NCBI GenBank assembly: GCA_963700745.1
Contig: CAVOYT010000013.1
Coordinates: 496,001-560,000, forward strand
Reading direction: 5' to 3'
Origin: UBA10649 sp963700745
Lineage (GTDB): Bacteria > Actinomycetota > Actinomycetes > S36-B12
DNA: 64,000 bases
Numbering within the stretch: the first letter of the stretch is position 1; the number at the start of each line of letters is the position of its first letter. The position numbers and the translations under genes were made by a program. Below the pieces are notes generated by a model. The model saw only the letters and a list, made by a program, of their open reading frames with translations, made no database searches and had not been told where the DNA came from. This document shows, one piece after another, positions 1 to 8,854 of the stretch.

Positions 1-918
1 GAGTTCGGGCATGTTGTCGAAATTCATGCCGTAGATGCCCGCGATGACCGTGGGCACAGCGGCAATCGCGACCCACGCGCTGATCTTGCGCATGTCCTGG
101 TTCTGCTGCAGGTCCTGCAGCGACGTCGACGCCATGAGCATCGCCATCAGCAGGTTGTCGGTGGCCTCAACGGTGTCGCTGACCCGCAGCAGGTGGTCTC
201 CGACATCGCGGAAGTACGGCCGCAGGTCGTCCGGGACCCACTCGAGCCGTTCGGCGACGATGTCGTGCGCCCAGATGACCAGAGGACTCACGGCCCTGCG
301 GATCTCCACGTTCTCGCGCTTGAGCCGGTAGATGCTGTTCGTCGTCTGCGCCGCCCGATCCCAGGCGAATACCTCGGACTCCAACTCCTCGACGTCGATC
401 CCGACCTCATCGGTCACGGCGAGATACCCGTCAACGGCCAGGTCGAGAACCGCATACAGGACCGCCACCGATCCATGGGATCGCAGGGTCGGGCTCGCCG
501 CGAGCCGTTGCCGGATGCCGCGCAGGTCCCCGAACTCCCCGATCCGCACCGTGACCGCGAACCAGGGCCCCACGAAGACCGCCAGCTGGCCGGTGTGCAC
601 GTCCGAGGTCGAATCGGTGTAGTCCAGCAGCTTGAGGAGCGCGAGCCCCTGCCCGTTGTCGTCGATCTCGAACTTCGGCCGCTGGGCGCTGTTGGCGGCG
701 TCCTCGACCTGGAGCGTAGGCAGATCGAAGACATCGGCCACCAGGTCGAGTTCCGCCCTGGTCGGCTCGAACAGACCGACCCAGACGAATGCGTCGGGGC
801 GAGCCAGGCAATCGGCCTTGAACGAGCGGAGCCTCGAGTCCAGCTCGGAGACACCGCGCTCGATCTCCTCGACCGGTGTCACGGAATCCGGCGTGTAGAG
901 GCCCATGCCGCGGATCAT
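1..918 (-). CDS. corA: CorA-family magnesium/cobalt transporter, C-terminus cut by window edge
   Basis: Inner-membrane divalent-cation channel of the CorA family (Mg2+, also Co2+/Ni2+). The minus-strand frame is open from an ATG at 918 to the window edge, about 306 residues. The N-terminal part is the soluble cytoplasmic domain (it begins MIRGMGLYTPDSV). The last readable residues, near bases 20-40, hold the family signature YGMNF that closes the first membrane helix, followed by DNMPEL of the periplasmic loop. The second helix lies outside the window. A second ATG at 906 is possible. The gene is divergent from the phosphatase at 964, with only about 45 bases between the starts. Identification rests on the YGMNF motif and the overall fold-like pattern. 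Confidence 0.88.
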   Translation of the reverse strand, partial: MIRGMGLYTPDSVTPVEEIERGVSELDSRLRSFKADCLARPDAFVWVGLFEPTRAELDLVADVFDLPTLQVEDAANSAQRPKFEIDDNGQGLALLKLLDYTDSTSDVHTGQLAVFVGPWFAVTVRIGEFGDLRGIRQRLAASPTLRSHGSVAVLYAVLDLAVDGYLAVTDEVGIDVEELESEVFAWDRAAQTTNSIYRLKRENVEIRRAVSPLVIWAHDIVAERLEWVPDDLRPYFRDVGDHLLRVSDTVEATDNLLMAMLMASTSLQDLQQNQDMRKISAWVAIAAVPTVIAGIYGMNFDNMPEL

Positions 919-950
919 GACGCCATTGTGCTGGATCCGCAGGCACGATC

Positions 951-956
951 TACGCT
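951..956 (+). promoter_or_regulatory. -10 hexamer TACGCT, leaderless-type
   Basis: TACGCT matches the actinobacterial -10 consensus TANNNT and ends 7 bases before the ATG at 964. No Shine-Dalgarno sequence fits between, so transcription would start at or next to the start codon. Confidence 0.5.
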
Positions 957-963
957 GGCACGC

Positions 964-1656
964 ATGACCACCGTTCTGCTCATCCGTCATGGGCGGACGA
1001 AGGCGAATGCTGATGGCGTCTTGGCCGGCTGGACTCCGGGCATCGGCCTCGATGAGCAAGGGATCGCCCAAGCCACGGCGCTGCGCGACCGGCTGGCACC
1101 GCTGACGCTCGCTGCGGTCGTGACCTCACCTCTCGAGCGCACGCGTGAGACGGCGGACCTCATGCTGCCGCCCGACTCCGAGACCGTCCGGCACATCGAC
1201 GAGCGGGTGGGAGAGTGCCGCTACGGCGACTGGACGGGCGCGACGCTGAAGACCCTCGCCAAGGACCCGATGTGGAAGGTCGTGCAGGCTCATCCCAGCG
1301 CCGCCGTGTTCCCCGGACCCGAGGGTGAGTCGATGGCCCACATGCAGCACCGTGCGGTGACCGCGATCAGGGAATGGAACGACCGTCTCGGACCCGACGC
1401 GCTGTATGCCGTCGTCAGCCACGGCGACGTGATCAAGGCGATCCTGGCCGACGCACTCGGCGTGCACCTGGATCAGTTCCAGCGGATCCGCGTTGATCCC
1501 TGTTCGGTCAGCGTCGTCGACTACACGCCGTTGCGTCCCTTCGTGGCGCGCACGAACGACACCGGCGGGGGTCTCGAGGCCTTCGCCCCCAAGCCGGCCC
1601 GCAAGAGGCGCCGCCGCACCAGCGATGCCCCGGTGGGCGGGGGAGGGGGCGCATGA
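964..1656 (+). CDS. histidine phosphatase family protein (MSMEG_4193-type)
   Basis: Cytoplasmic phosphatase of the histidine phosphatase (phosphoglycerate mutase-like) superfamily, 230 residues; substrate unknown. The catalytic LIRHGRT motif is at residues 5-11, SPLERTRETA follows, and the second catalytic histidine is in VVSHGDVIKA. The open frame extends far upstream, but the RHG motif starts properly from the ATG at 964, which also has a -10 hexamer 7 bases before it. The C-terminus is basic and glycine-rich (KPARKRRRR), an unusual tail. The stop overlaps the start of the DUF3090 gene by 4 bases (ATGA), indicating translational coupling. The same neighbour set occurs beside mshC in M. tuberculosis (Rv2135c). 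Family is certain, substrate is not. Confidence 0.9.
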   Translation: MTTVLLIRHGRTKANADGVLAGWTPGIGLDEQGIAQATALRDRLAPLTLAAVVTSPLERTRETADLMLPPDSETVRHIDERVGECRYGDWTGATLKTLAKDPMWKVVQAHPSAAVFPGPEGESMAHMQHRAVTAIREWNDRLGPDALYAVVSHGDVIKAILADALGVHLDQFQRIRVDPCSVSVVDYTPLRPFVARTNDTGGGLEAFAPKPARKRRRRTSDAPVGGGGGA

Positions 1657-2219
1657 CGCGCCAGGTATTCGACTTCGCGGTCCCGGATCGTTTTGTCGTG
1701 GGCACGGTCGGCATGCCCGGGGAGCGCACCTTCTTCCTCCAGGCGCGGCAGGGCGGCCTGCTCACGAGCGTCGCGCTCGAGAAGGCGCAGGTCGCCGCAC
1801 TCGCTGAACGGGTCGACCAGCTGCTGGACGAGGCGATGGGCTCGCGGTCCGAGGAGGGCGAGATCCCAGCCGAGGCATCGCCGCTCCTGGCCGACAGCCA
1901 GCCACTCGATGCGCCGATCACCGAGGAGTTCCGGGTCGGGGCGATGGCGCTGGGCTGGGACGAAGGCAGTCGCCGGGTGGTCATCGAGGCCCACGCCGTG
2001 ACGGAGGACGACGAGGAGATCCCCGACATCGGTGATGACGCCGAGGAGGGACCCGACACCCTGCGCGTGTGGATGACGCCCTCGCATGCGCGCGCCTTCG
2101 CCGAGCGTGCCCGGCAGGTCGTGTCGGCAGGACGTCCGCCGTGCCCGTTCTGCAGCCAGCCACTCGATCCGGACGGGCACGTGTGCCCGCGTTCGAACGG
2201 GTATCGACGACGCACATGA
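1653..2219 (+). CDS. DUF3090 family protein
   Basis: Protein of 188 residues belonging to the actinobacterial DUF3090 family, whose function is unknown. The N-terminus (MTRQVFDFAVPDRFVVGTVG) is the conserved family start. The C-terminus carries a compact cysteine pattern, PCPFCSQPLDPDGHVCPR, ending in NGYRR, which looks like a small metal site. The gene overlaps the phosphatase stop by 4 bases and its own stop overlaps the next start by 4 bases, so three genes form a tightly coupled unit. The homologue in M. tuberculosis is Rv2134c, also next to mshC. No catalytic motif is recognised. Confidence 0.9.
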   Translation: MTRQVFDFAVPDRFVVGTVGMPGERTFFLQARQGGLLTSVALEKAQVAALAERVDQLLDEAMGSRSEEGEIPAEASPLLADSQPLDAPITEEFRVGAMALGWDEGSRRVVIEAHAVTEDDEEIPDIGDDAEEGPDTLRVWMTPSHARAFAERARQVVSAGRPPCPFCSQPLDPDGHVCPRSNGYRRRT

Positions 2220-3022
2220 CAGAGCCGGGGTGGACCGACGGCGGACCCCTTCGCCACCTGCTGCGCGAGGGTGATCTCGAGGTCGAGGGTCGTCTGAGCG
2301 ATGCGTCCAACACCACGCTTCGGTGCGTCGCGGACGATGGCGGCACGCAGGTGCGATGCGTGTTCAAGCCGGTCGCCGGCGAGCGTCCGCTGTGGGACTT
2401 CCCGGAGTGGACGCTGACGCGTCGGGAGCTCGCTGCCTTCGAGCTGTCGGAGATCCTGGGCTGGCACCTGGTCCCGCCCACCGTGTGGCGCGAGACCGGT
2501 CCCGGCGGCGCGGGAATGTGCCAGGCGTGGGTCGACGAGGACCCTGGCGCGGCCCAGGTGGCCGTGGTGCGACCCGGTCGCCTCCCGGAGGGCTGGCTGC
2601 ACGTCCTGGACGCCGAGGACGGGGCCGGGTCACCCGTTGCGCTCGTGCACGCGGCAACGCCGGACCTGGCGCGGATGGCTGCCTTCGACGCCCTGGCGAA
2701 CAACGCGGACCGCAAGGGCGGCCATGTCCTGACCGACGGCGACGGCCGTGTCTGGGGGATCGACCATGGCGTCACCTTCTCGTCCGACGACAAGCTCCGA
2801 ACCGTGCTGTGGGGATGGGCGGGTCAGGCGTTGCCGGAGGACGTGCTCACGGACGTCGAGCGACTGCACGCGCTGCTGCAGTCAAGCGTCGATCCGGTGG
2901 ACAGGTGGCTGGAGGAGGAGGAGCGGGAGTCCCTCCGGCAGCGCGTCCGAGCGCTCCTCCGGGAGGGGCTGTTCCCCCTGCCCTCCGGTCGCTGGCCGGC
3001 GATCCCGTGGCCGGTCTTCTGA
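2216..3022 (+). CDS. SCO1664-family protein with PI3/4-kinase-like fold
   Basis: Conserved actinobacterial protein (SCO1664 family), 268 residues. It shows the layout of an atypical kinase related to the PI3/4-kinase and HipA groups: a lysine in VFKP (K51) where ATP-binding lysine would be, a catalytic-loop-like NNADRKGGH (residues 162-170), and a metal-loop-like GIDHGVTF (D183). The target is unknown. An in-frame upstream extension exists, but the ATG at 2216 overlaps the DUF3090 stop (ATGA) and gives the normal family length. It lies 27 bases before mshC. The role as a kinase is an inference from motif pattern; membership of the family is well supported. Confidence 0.85.
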   Translation: MTEPGWTDGGPLRHLLREGDLEVEGRLSDASNTTLRCVADDGGTQVRCVFKPVAGERPLWDFPEWTLTRRELAAFELSEILGWHLVPPTVWRETGPGGAGMCQAWVDEDPGAAQVAVVRPGRLPEGWLHVLDAEDGAGSPVALVHAATPDLARMAAFDALANNADRKGGHVLTDGDGRVWGIDHGVTFSSDDKLRTVLWGWAGQALPEDVLTDVERLHALLQSSVDPVDRWLEEEERESLRQRVRALLREGLFPLPSGRWPAIPWPVF

Positions 3023-3037
3023 GCATGCGCCGCTGAC

Positions 3038-3043
3038 TAGGGT
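3038..3043 (+). promoter_or_regulatory. -10 hexamer TAGGGT before mshC
   Basis: TAGGGT ends 6 bases before the GTG at 3050. This gives mshC its own leaderless-type promoter in addition to read-through from the three genes upstream. Confidence 0.5.
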
Positions 3044-3049
3044 GGGATC

Positions 3050-4276
3050 GTGAAATCGTGGCCCGCGCCCAGCATCCCCCGGATTCCCGGTCACGGTCGG
3101 GCGCTGCGGCTGTTCGACACGGCCAGCGGGTCCGTGCGCGAGACGCAACCGCAGGACGTGGCCCGCATGTATGTCTGCGGGATCACGCCGTACGACGCCA
3201 CCCATATGGGGCATGCATTCACCTACGTCACCTTCGACGTGATCAACCGACAGTGGCGCGATGCGGGGCATGACGTCCACTACGTGCAGAACGTCACCGA
3301 CATCGACGACCCGCTGCTGGAACGGGCGGTCGAGACGGGCCAGGACTGGCGTGCCATCGCCGATCGCGAGACGGCCCTGTTCCGCGAGGACATGGAGGCG
3401 CTCAACGTCATCCCGCCGCAGGACTACATCGGCGCGGTGGAGTCCATTCCTTCGGTGGCGAGGTACGTGGAGGAGCTCCAGGTTCGGGGCGCCGTCTATG
3501 CGGTGGACTCAGACCTGTACTTCCGGGTGCGCAGCGACCCCGACTTCGGCGGCGTGTCAGGACTGGACCCGGACGCCATGGTCCGCATCTTCGCTGAGCG
3601 GGGAGGCGATCCCGACCGACCTGGCAAGGAGGACCCGCTGGACTGCCTGGTCTGGCAGTCGGCCCGCCCCGATGAACCGGCCTGGGACACCGCCCTGGGT
3701 CACGGCCGCCCCGGCTGGCACATCGAGTGCGCAGCGATCGCCCTCGATCAGCTCGGCATGCCGTTCGACGTGCAGGGCGGCGGTACTGACCTGGCCTTCC
3801 CGCACCACGAGATGAGTGCGTCCGAGGCGCAGGTGCTCCGCCAGGAGCATCCCTTCGCACGGCATTACGTCCACTCGGCGATGGTGCACTGGCAGGGGCA
3901 CAAGATGTCCAAGTCGCGCGGGAACCTCGTCTTCGTATCAGCGGTGCGACATGCGGGCACAGACCCCATGGCGATTCGGCTTGCCCTGCTCGCCCACCAC
4001 TACCGCTCGGAATGGGCCTGGACGGACCAGGGCCTGGTCGGCGCCGAGGGTCGCCTGTCCCTGTGGCGCCTGGCGGCGTCCCAAGCCGCTGGTCCCGACG
4101 CCGGGCCCGCCATCGAGCGGATGCGCAAGGCGCTGGCCGATGACCTGCAGACTCCGGTCGCACTCGACGCAGTCGATGCGTGGGCCATCGCGCAGCAGGC
4201 GGGCGGCGACCAGGACCCGAACGCACCATCGGAGATCCGGAACGCGGTGGATGCCCTTCTCGGTGTTCGCCTCTAG
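3050..4276 (+). CDS. mshC: cysteine--1-D-myo-inosityl 2-amino-2-deoxy-alpha-D-glucopyranoside ligase
   Basis: MshC joins cysteine to GlcN-inositol with ATP, the penultimate step of mycothiol synthesis in the cytoplasm. The 408-residue protein is a cysteinyl-tRNA synthetase-like ligase: zinc ligand region YVCGITPYDATHMGH with the HIGH-type motif THMGH, HIECAAIALDQLG, GGGTDLAFPHHE, and the KMSKS loop in HKMSKSRGN. It lacks the long anticodon-binding tail of CysRS, which separates it from cysS. Start is GTG at 3050. It follows the phosphatase, DUF3090 and SCO1664-family genes, the same arrangement as around Rv2130c. It is convergent with gnd, with 8 bases between the stops. Confidence 0.96.
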   Translation: MKSWPAPSIPRIPGHGRALRLFDTASGSVRETQPQDVARMYVCGITPYDATHMGHAFTYVTFDVINRQWRDAGHDVHYVQNVTDIDDPLLERAVETGQDWRAIADRETALFREDMEALNVIPPQDYIGAVESIPSVARYVEELQVRGAVYAVDSDLYFRVRSDPDFGGVSGLDPDAMVRIFAERGGDPDRPGKEDPLDCLVWQSARPDEPAWDTALGHGRPGWHIECAAIALDQLGMPFDVQGGGTDLAFPHHEMSASEAQVLRQEHPFARHYVHSAMVHWQGHKMSKSRGNLVFVSAVRHAGTDPMAIRLALLAHHYRSEWAWTDQGLVGAEGRLSLWRLAASQAAGPDAGPAIERMRKALADDLQTPVALDAVDAWAIAQQAGGDQDPNAPSEIRNAVDALLGVRL

Positions 4277-4284
4277 CCGGACAC

Positions 4285-5334
4285 TCAGGTCTTCTCGTCG
4301 TGACCGCCGAACTCCTTGCGCATGGCGCTGAGCACCTTCCCGGCGAACAACCCTGCGCCCTGCGACTCGAAGCGCTCGTACAAGGCGGAGGTGAGGACGG
4401 GGGTCGGCACACCCTCCTCGATCGCCGCGATCGCCGTCCATCGCCCTTCCCCGGAGTCCGACACGCGCCCGCTGAACTCGTCGAGCCCGGGGGAGCGCAG
4501 CAGAGCCAGCGATGTGAGGTCGAGCAGCCAGGACCCGACGACGCTGCCGCGGCGCCAGACCTCGGCGATGGCAGGGATGTCGAGGTCGTACTGGTAGAAC
4601 TGCGGATCGCTGAGCGGGGCCGTCTCCGCGTCCGCGTCCCGCGCGACCGTGCCGGCGTTGGCGTGCTTCAGCACGTTCAGTCCCTCGGCGTAGGCGGCCA
4701 TGAGTCCGTACTCGATGCCGTTGTGGACCATCTTCACGAAGTGGCCGGCTCCACTCGGCCCGCAATGCAGCCAGCCGCGCTCCTCCGGCGCAGGATCGCC
4801 CTCGCGTCCGGGCGTCCTGGGCGCTGTGTCCACCCCGGGCGCGATGGTGTCCCACAGCGTCGAGAGGCGGTTCACGGACGTGTCGGGACCGCCGATCATG
4901 AGGCAGAACCCCCGTTCGCGTCCCCAGACCCCGCCCGACGTGCCCACATCCAGGTAGTCGATGCCCTTGGCAGCCGCAGCCTCGCCGCGCCGGATGTCGT
5001 CCCGGTAGTAGGAGTTGCCGCCATCGATGATGCAGTCACCCGCGTCGAGCAGGTCGGTCAGCTCCGCCACCACGCTCTCGGTGATGTGACCGGCGGGCAC
5101 CATGACCCAGACCGTCCTGGGCGTCGGTAACGCCGCCACGAGCGCTTCCAGAGTGGCAGCACCGGTCGCTCCCTCCGCGGTCAGCGTCGCCACCGCGTCG
5201 GCCTGCGGGTCGTAGACGACGGCGCTGTGGCCGTCGGACATGGCGCGGCGCACGAGGTTCGCTCCCATGCGGCCGAGGCCGACCATCCCGAGCGTGATCC
5301 GATCGCTTCGTTCCACCGATGTTGCGTTGGACAC
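4285..5334 (-). CDS. gnd: 6-phosphogluconate dehydrogenase, decarboxylating (short GndA-type)
   Basis: Converts 6-phosphogluconate to ribulose 5-phosphate and CO2 in the oxidative pentose phosphate pathway. The 349-residue protein begins with the dinucleotide-binding motif GMVGLGRMGANLVRR, then has IIDGGNSYYRDD, DVGTSGGVWG and the catalytic HFVKMVHNGIEYGLM. It is shorter than the 470-residue E. coli enzyme and resembles the short form. Coenzyme preference cannot be read safely. Start is GTG at 5334, with a strong AGGAGG 4-5 bases before it, so this mRNA is leadered. The gene is divergent from pgi across about 49 bases, putting two glucose-6-phosphate branch enzymes side by side. Confidence 0.93.
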   Translation of the reverse strand: MSNATSVERSDRITLGMVGLGRMGANLVRRAMSDGHSAVVYDPQADAVATLTAEGATGAATLEALVAALPTPRTVWVMVPAGHITESVVAELTDLLDAGDCIIDGGNSYYRDDIRRGEAAAAKGIDYLDVGTSGGVWGRERGFCLMIGGPDTSVNRLSTLWDTIAPGVDTAPRTPGREGDPAPEERGWLHCGPSGAGHFVKMVHNGIEYGLMAAYAEGLNVLKHANAGTVARDADAETAPLSDPQFYQYDLDIPAIAEVWRRGSVVGSWLLDLTSLALLRSPGLDEFSGRVSDSGEGRWTAIAAIEEGVPTPVLTSALYERFESQGAGLFAGKVLSAMRKEFGGHDEKT

Positions 5335-5383
5335 TTGGCCTCCTATGCCGACGAGGTCTTCACGCTAGTGGAAGGCTGGGGCC

Positions 5384-7012
5384 ATGACGACCCAACTTCC
5401 CGCTGACGACCCGACCCGAACCGTCGCCTGGCGCGACCTTGCCGCGCTCGCTGAGGCCATGCGGGGAACCACCGTGCGCGATCTCGTCGACGCGCCGGGG
5501 GATCGCGCGGCCCACCTCACCGTCGAGGCCGCCGGAATCCACTTCGATGCGTCTCGTCAGCGGGTCACGCGCGACGGAATCATGGCGTTGCTTGCGCTGG
5601 CGGATGAACGCGGGGTGCTCGCGCGTCGGGACCAGATGCTGTCGGGTGAGCGGATCAATGTCACTGAAGACCGATCTGTGCTGCACACGGCCCTCCGCCG
5701 ACCAGCCACAGACGCCCTGCTCGTCGACGGGGCCGATGTGGTTCGCGAGGTGAACGACGTCCTGGACCGCATGGCCGGGTTCGCCGAGGAGGTGCGGGAC
5801 GGCTCCTGGCGAGGCGCCACCGGCGAGCGCATCAGGGCCGTCGTCAACATCGGGATCGGGGGGTCCGATCTCGGGCCGGCGATGGCCCACGTGGCGCTCG
5901 AGGCGTTCAGCCGCCGGGACATCGACTTCCGGTTCGTCTCCAATGTGGATCCGACGGATCTCGCTGAGGCGCTGCGCCCCCTTGATCCAGCCACCACTCT
6001 CGTGATCGTGGCGTCCAAGACCTTCACGACCATGGAGACCATGACCAATGCCAGGGCCGCGCGCGCCTGGGTGGTCGACGCCCTGGGCGAAGACGCGGTC
6101 GAGCGGCATTTCGTGGCCGTGTCCACCAATGCCGAGCTGGTCAGCGCATTCGGTATCGACACCGCCAACATGTTCGGGTTCTGGGACTGGGTAGGTGGGC
6201 GCTACTCGATGGACTCGTCGATCGGTCTCAGCACGATGATCGCTGTGGGAGCGGACGGCTTCCGCCAGCTCCTCGCTGGGTTCCATGCCATGGACGAGCA
6301 TTTCGCCAGCGCGCCACCGGAGGCCAACGTCCCCTTGCTCATGGGCCTGCTGTCCGTGTGGAACCGCGACTTCCTGGACATCGAGACGACGGCCGTCCTG
6401 CCCTACTCCCAGTACCTCTCGCGGTTCCCGGCCTACCTGCAGCAGCTCACGATGGAGAGCAACGGCAAGAGTGTGCGCCTGGACGGCAGTGCCGTGGACT
6501 ACCCGACCGGTGCGATCTTCTGGGGGGAGCCGGGCACGAACGGACAGCACTCCTTCTACCAGCTCCTGCACCAGGGCACGAGCACGGTGGCGTGCGACAT
6601 CATCGTGGTCGCACGCAGCGAGAACCCGATGACGGACCAGCAGGACATGCTCGTCGCCAACGCCCTCGCGCAGGCAGCCGTCCTCGCCCGTGGACGAACG
6701 GCCGCCGAGGTGGCCGCGGACGGGACCCCGGCCGAGCTCGTCCCGCACAAGGTGATGCCGGGCAACCGTCCGGTCTCGGTCCTCATGGTCGAACGCCTCG
6801 ACCCCTTCACCCTCGGCGCCCTCGTCGCGCTGTACGAGCACAGCGTGTTCGTGCAGGGGGCGATCTGGGGGATCGACTCGTTCGACCAGTGGGGCGTCGA
6901 GCTGGGGAAGAAGGTTGCGGTGGGGATCCTCGGCGATCTCACCGGTTCGGCTCCCGCGAGCTTCGACCCGTCGACGAATCACTCCATCGCGCTCTACACC
7001 TCGCTGAGGTAG
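5384..7012 (+). CDS. pgi: glucose-6-phosphate isomerase
   Basis: Cytoplasmic enzyme interconverting glucose 6-phosphate and fructose 6-phosphate. The 542-residue protein is of normal length and carries NIGIGGSDLGPAM, the phosphate-binding SKTFTTMETMTN, the family signature around GGRYSMDSSIGLS, and the second signature WGVELGKKVA near the C-terminus. ATG at 5384 is chosen from the alignment of the start and lies just after the shared gnd/pgi intergenic region; no clear TANNNT sits 6-7 bases upstream, unlike many neighbours. It is convergent with the PAC2 gene; the 37 bases between the stops hold no obvious terminator. Confidence 0.96.
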   Translation: MTTQLPADDPTRTVAWRDLAALAEAMRGTTVRDLVDAPGDRAAHLTVEAAGIHFDASRQRVTRDGIMALLALADERGVLARRDQMLSGERINVTEDRSVLHTALRRPATDALLVDGADVVREVNDVLDRMAGFAEEVRDGSWRGATGERIRAVVNIGIGGSDLGPAMAHVALEAFSRRDIDFRFVSNVDPTDLAEALRPLDPATTLVIVASKTFTTMETMTNARAARAWVVDALGEDAVERHFVAVSTNAELVSAFGIDTANMFGFWDWVGGRYSMDSSIGLSTMIAVGADGFRQLLAGFHAMDEHFASAPPEANVPLLMGLLSVWNRDFLDIETTAVLPYSQYLSRFPAYLQQLTMESNGKSVRLDGSAVDYPTGAIFWGEPGTNGQHSFYQLLHQGTSTVACDIIVVARSENPMTDQQDMLVANALAQAAVLARGRTAAEVAADGTPAELVPHKVMPGNRPVSVLMVERLDPFTLGALVALYEHSVFVQGAIWGIDSFDQWGVELGKKVAVGILGDLTGSAPASFDPSTNHSIALYTSLR

Positions 7013-7049
7013 GCACTTCACCACGGCCCAGCCGTAGACCGGGACCCTG

Positions 7050-7899
7050 CTATCCGTCAGTGCCGCGCCGGCGCAGATAGCGCTCGAACTCGCGGGCGAT
7101 GGCCTCTCCGCTTGCTTCGGGGAGGTCCGCGGCATCCCGCGCCTCCTCGAGCTGCTTGACGTAGTCAGCGACCTCGTCGTCCTCCGCCGCGAGCTCGTCG
7201 ACCCCAAGCTCCCACGCACGCGCCTCCTCCACCAGTTCACCTAGCGGGACCGGCACATCCAGGATGTCCTCGATGCGTCGCACCAGGGCGAGGGTCGCCT
7301 TCGGGCACGGGGGCTGGGCGACGTAGTGCGGAACGGCAGCCCACAGCGACACCGACGAGATCCCGAAGCGCGTGCAGGCGTCCTGCAGCACGCCGACGAT
7401 TCCGGTCGGGCCCTCGTAGCGTTGACGGCTCCAGTCCGAGGTCGGCACCCAGCGCCGCGTCGGAGGTGGATCCCGTCACGGGTACGGGACGGGTATGCGG
7501 GATGTCGGACAGCAGGGCGCCGAGGGTCACCACGGTCGAGACGTCCAGCTCGGCGGCGAGGCCCAGGATCTCTCGGATGAACTGCTGCCACTTCATGTTC
7601 GGCTCGATGCCCTGCACGAGAACGATGTCGCGCGGGAACAGGGGTACGCGGGCGACGTAGATCCGGGTCGCCGGCCAGGTCAGGTTCCGCACTCCCGTCT
7701 CGTCGACACTGATGTGCGGACGGTTGACCTGGTAGTCGTAGTACTCCTCGGAGTCCAGGTCGGCGAGTGGCTGGGCGTCCCAGACCTCGCGAAGGTGGGC
7801 CACGGTGCCGGAGGCCGAGTCACCGGCGTCATTCCATCCCTCGAAGGCGGCCACCATGACCGGGTCGACCAGCACGGGGAACTCGTCCAGCTCGATCAC
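7050..7899 (-). CDS. PAC2 family protein (frameshifted)
   Basis: Member of the PAC2 family, related to eukaryotic proteasome-assembly chaperones; in actinobacteria its function is not established. The N-terminal part starts at GTG 7899 (VIELDEFPVLVDP, then FEGWNDAGDSASG, the family hallmark) and runs to about 7436, where a one-base frame change is needed to continue into DWSRQRYEGPTGIVGVLQDA and the C-terminus ending RRRGTDG at 7050. Joined length is about 283 residues, normal for the family. The start overlaps the stop of the alpha/beta hydrolase by 4 bases. Its presence a few kilobases from the proteasome genes is notable, as in M. tuberculosis (Rv2125). Confidence 0.82.
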
Positions 7900-8810
7900 G
7901 CGCCCTCCCCTTCCTCGACCGCCGTGTCCACGAAGCCTGCCACGAGGGCCGGCCACTGCAAGGGTACGTCGTGCACCGCTCCCGGCCATCGGTGAACGAC
8001 CGTGTTCGACCGCTGGGCGGCCGCCGTGGCCGACGCCTGCTTCAGGGAGTACCAGAGGGCATAGTCGCCACCGGTCGGCGGCGCACCGTCCGGGGGCTGG
8101 CAGACGGCCGCCCACACCTTCACCCCGGAGCGCTCGCACGCTGCCAGGTCCGCGTCCGGCTCGTGGTCGAGCAGCCCGTCGAGGACCAGGAGGTGGCGCT
8201 CCATTCCCAGGCGCGACCGCATGAGCCCCCTGTCGTCGACGACGAACGTGGGAGCCAGCGCAGAGCGAACCTCATCGGACCACGCGGGTCCCAGGTCCCC
8301 GGAGCTGATGCGGGCCCACAGGTCCTCCTCCGGGATCCCGAGCTCGGGCGGAGTCAGCCTCGCCCGGATCTCCGCGCGAGGGCCCAACCCGGCCGCCGAC
8401 CAGAGGCCACCGTCGATGAGCACGGCCGCGGCGACGCGATCCGGAGCGATCGCGGCCGCGGACAGGGCGACCGAGGCTCCCCACGAGTGGCCGACGATGA
8501 CGGCCCGGGCCCACCCGAGGTAGTCGAGGGCGGCCAGGGCATCCCGCGCGAATTCCTCGACGGCGTAGTCCGCGGTCGGCGGGGTGTCCGATTCGCCGTG
8601 GCCCCGCTGGTCGAGGGTCGCGACCGGTCGGCTCCGCAGCCGCCGGATGACCGGTCCCCAGAAGCGACCCTGCTGGCTCAGGCCATGCAGGAGGAGTACC
8701 GGAATCCGGGAACCGGACGTCTGCTCGGCGGACCGGTCAGCGTGGAGTTCAAGAAGGAGGTCGACGTCCGGGGCGGTCGTCACCCGATGCTGCCCCGTGA
8801 TCCCTGCCAT
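7896..8810 (-). CDS. alpha/beta hydrolase
   Basis: Cytoplasmic alpha/beta-hydrolase-fold enzyme, 304 residues, substrate unknown. Seen are the oxyanion region LLLHGLSQQGRFW, DQRGHGESD, the nucleophile elbow VGHSWGAS (Ser in GHSWG), a late aspartate region around LDHEPDADL and the catalytic histidine in GAVHDVPLQWP. A longer frame runs upstream into metH, but the ATG at 8810 matches the family start and has TACGGT placed 6 bases upstream. It is divergent from metH and translationally coupled to the PAC2 gene downstream. Confidence 0.85.
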   Translation of the reverse strand: MAGITGQHRVTTAPDVDLLLELHADRSAEQTSGSRIPVLLLHGLSQQGRFWGPVIRRLRSRPVATLDQRGHGESDTPPTADYAVEEFARDALAALDYLGWARAVIVGHSWGASVALSAAAIAPDRVAAAVLIDGGLWSAAGLGPRAEIRARLTPPELGIPEEDLWARISSGDLGPAWSDEVRSALAPTFVVDDRGLMRSRLGMERHLLVLDGLLDHEPDADLAACERSGVKVWAAVCQPPDGAPPTGGDYALWYSLKQASATAAAQRSNTVVHRWPGAVHDVPLQWPALVAGFVDTAVEEGEGA

Positions 8811-8816
8811 CGGACC

Positions 8817-8822
8817 ACCGTA
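8817..8822 (-). promoter_or_regulatory. -10 hexamer TACGGT, leaderless-type
   Basis: Minus-strand TACGGT followed by GGTCCG and then the ATG at 8810. The 6-base spacer implies a leaderless transcript for the hydrolase-PAC2 unit. Confidence 0.5.
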
Positions 8823-8854
8823 GTGCGCCCCTCGGTGGAGCGGCCGGCGATCAG

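Noticed and set aside
193..963. Upstream extension of the histidine phosphatase frame
   Set aside because: It overlaps corA in antisense and contains no phosphatase motif; the RHG motif follows ATG 964 directly.
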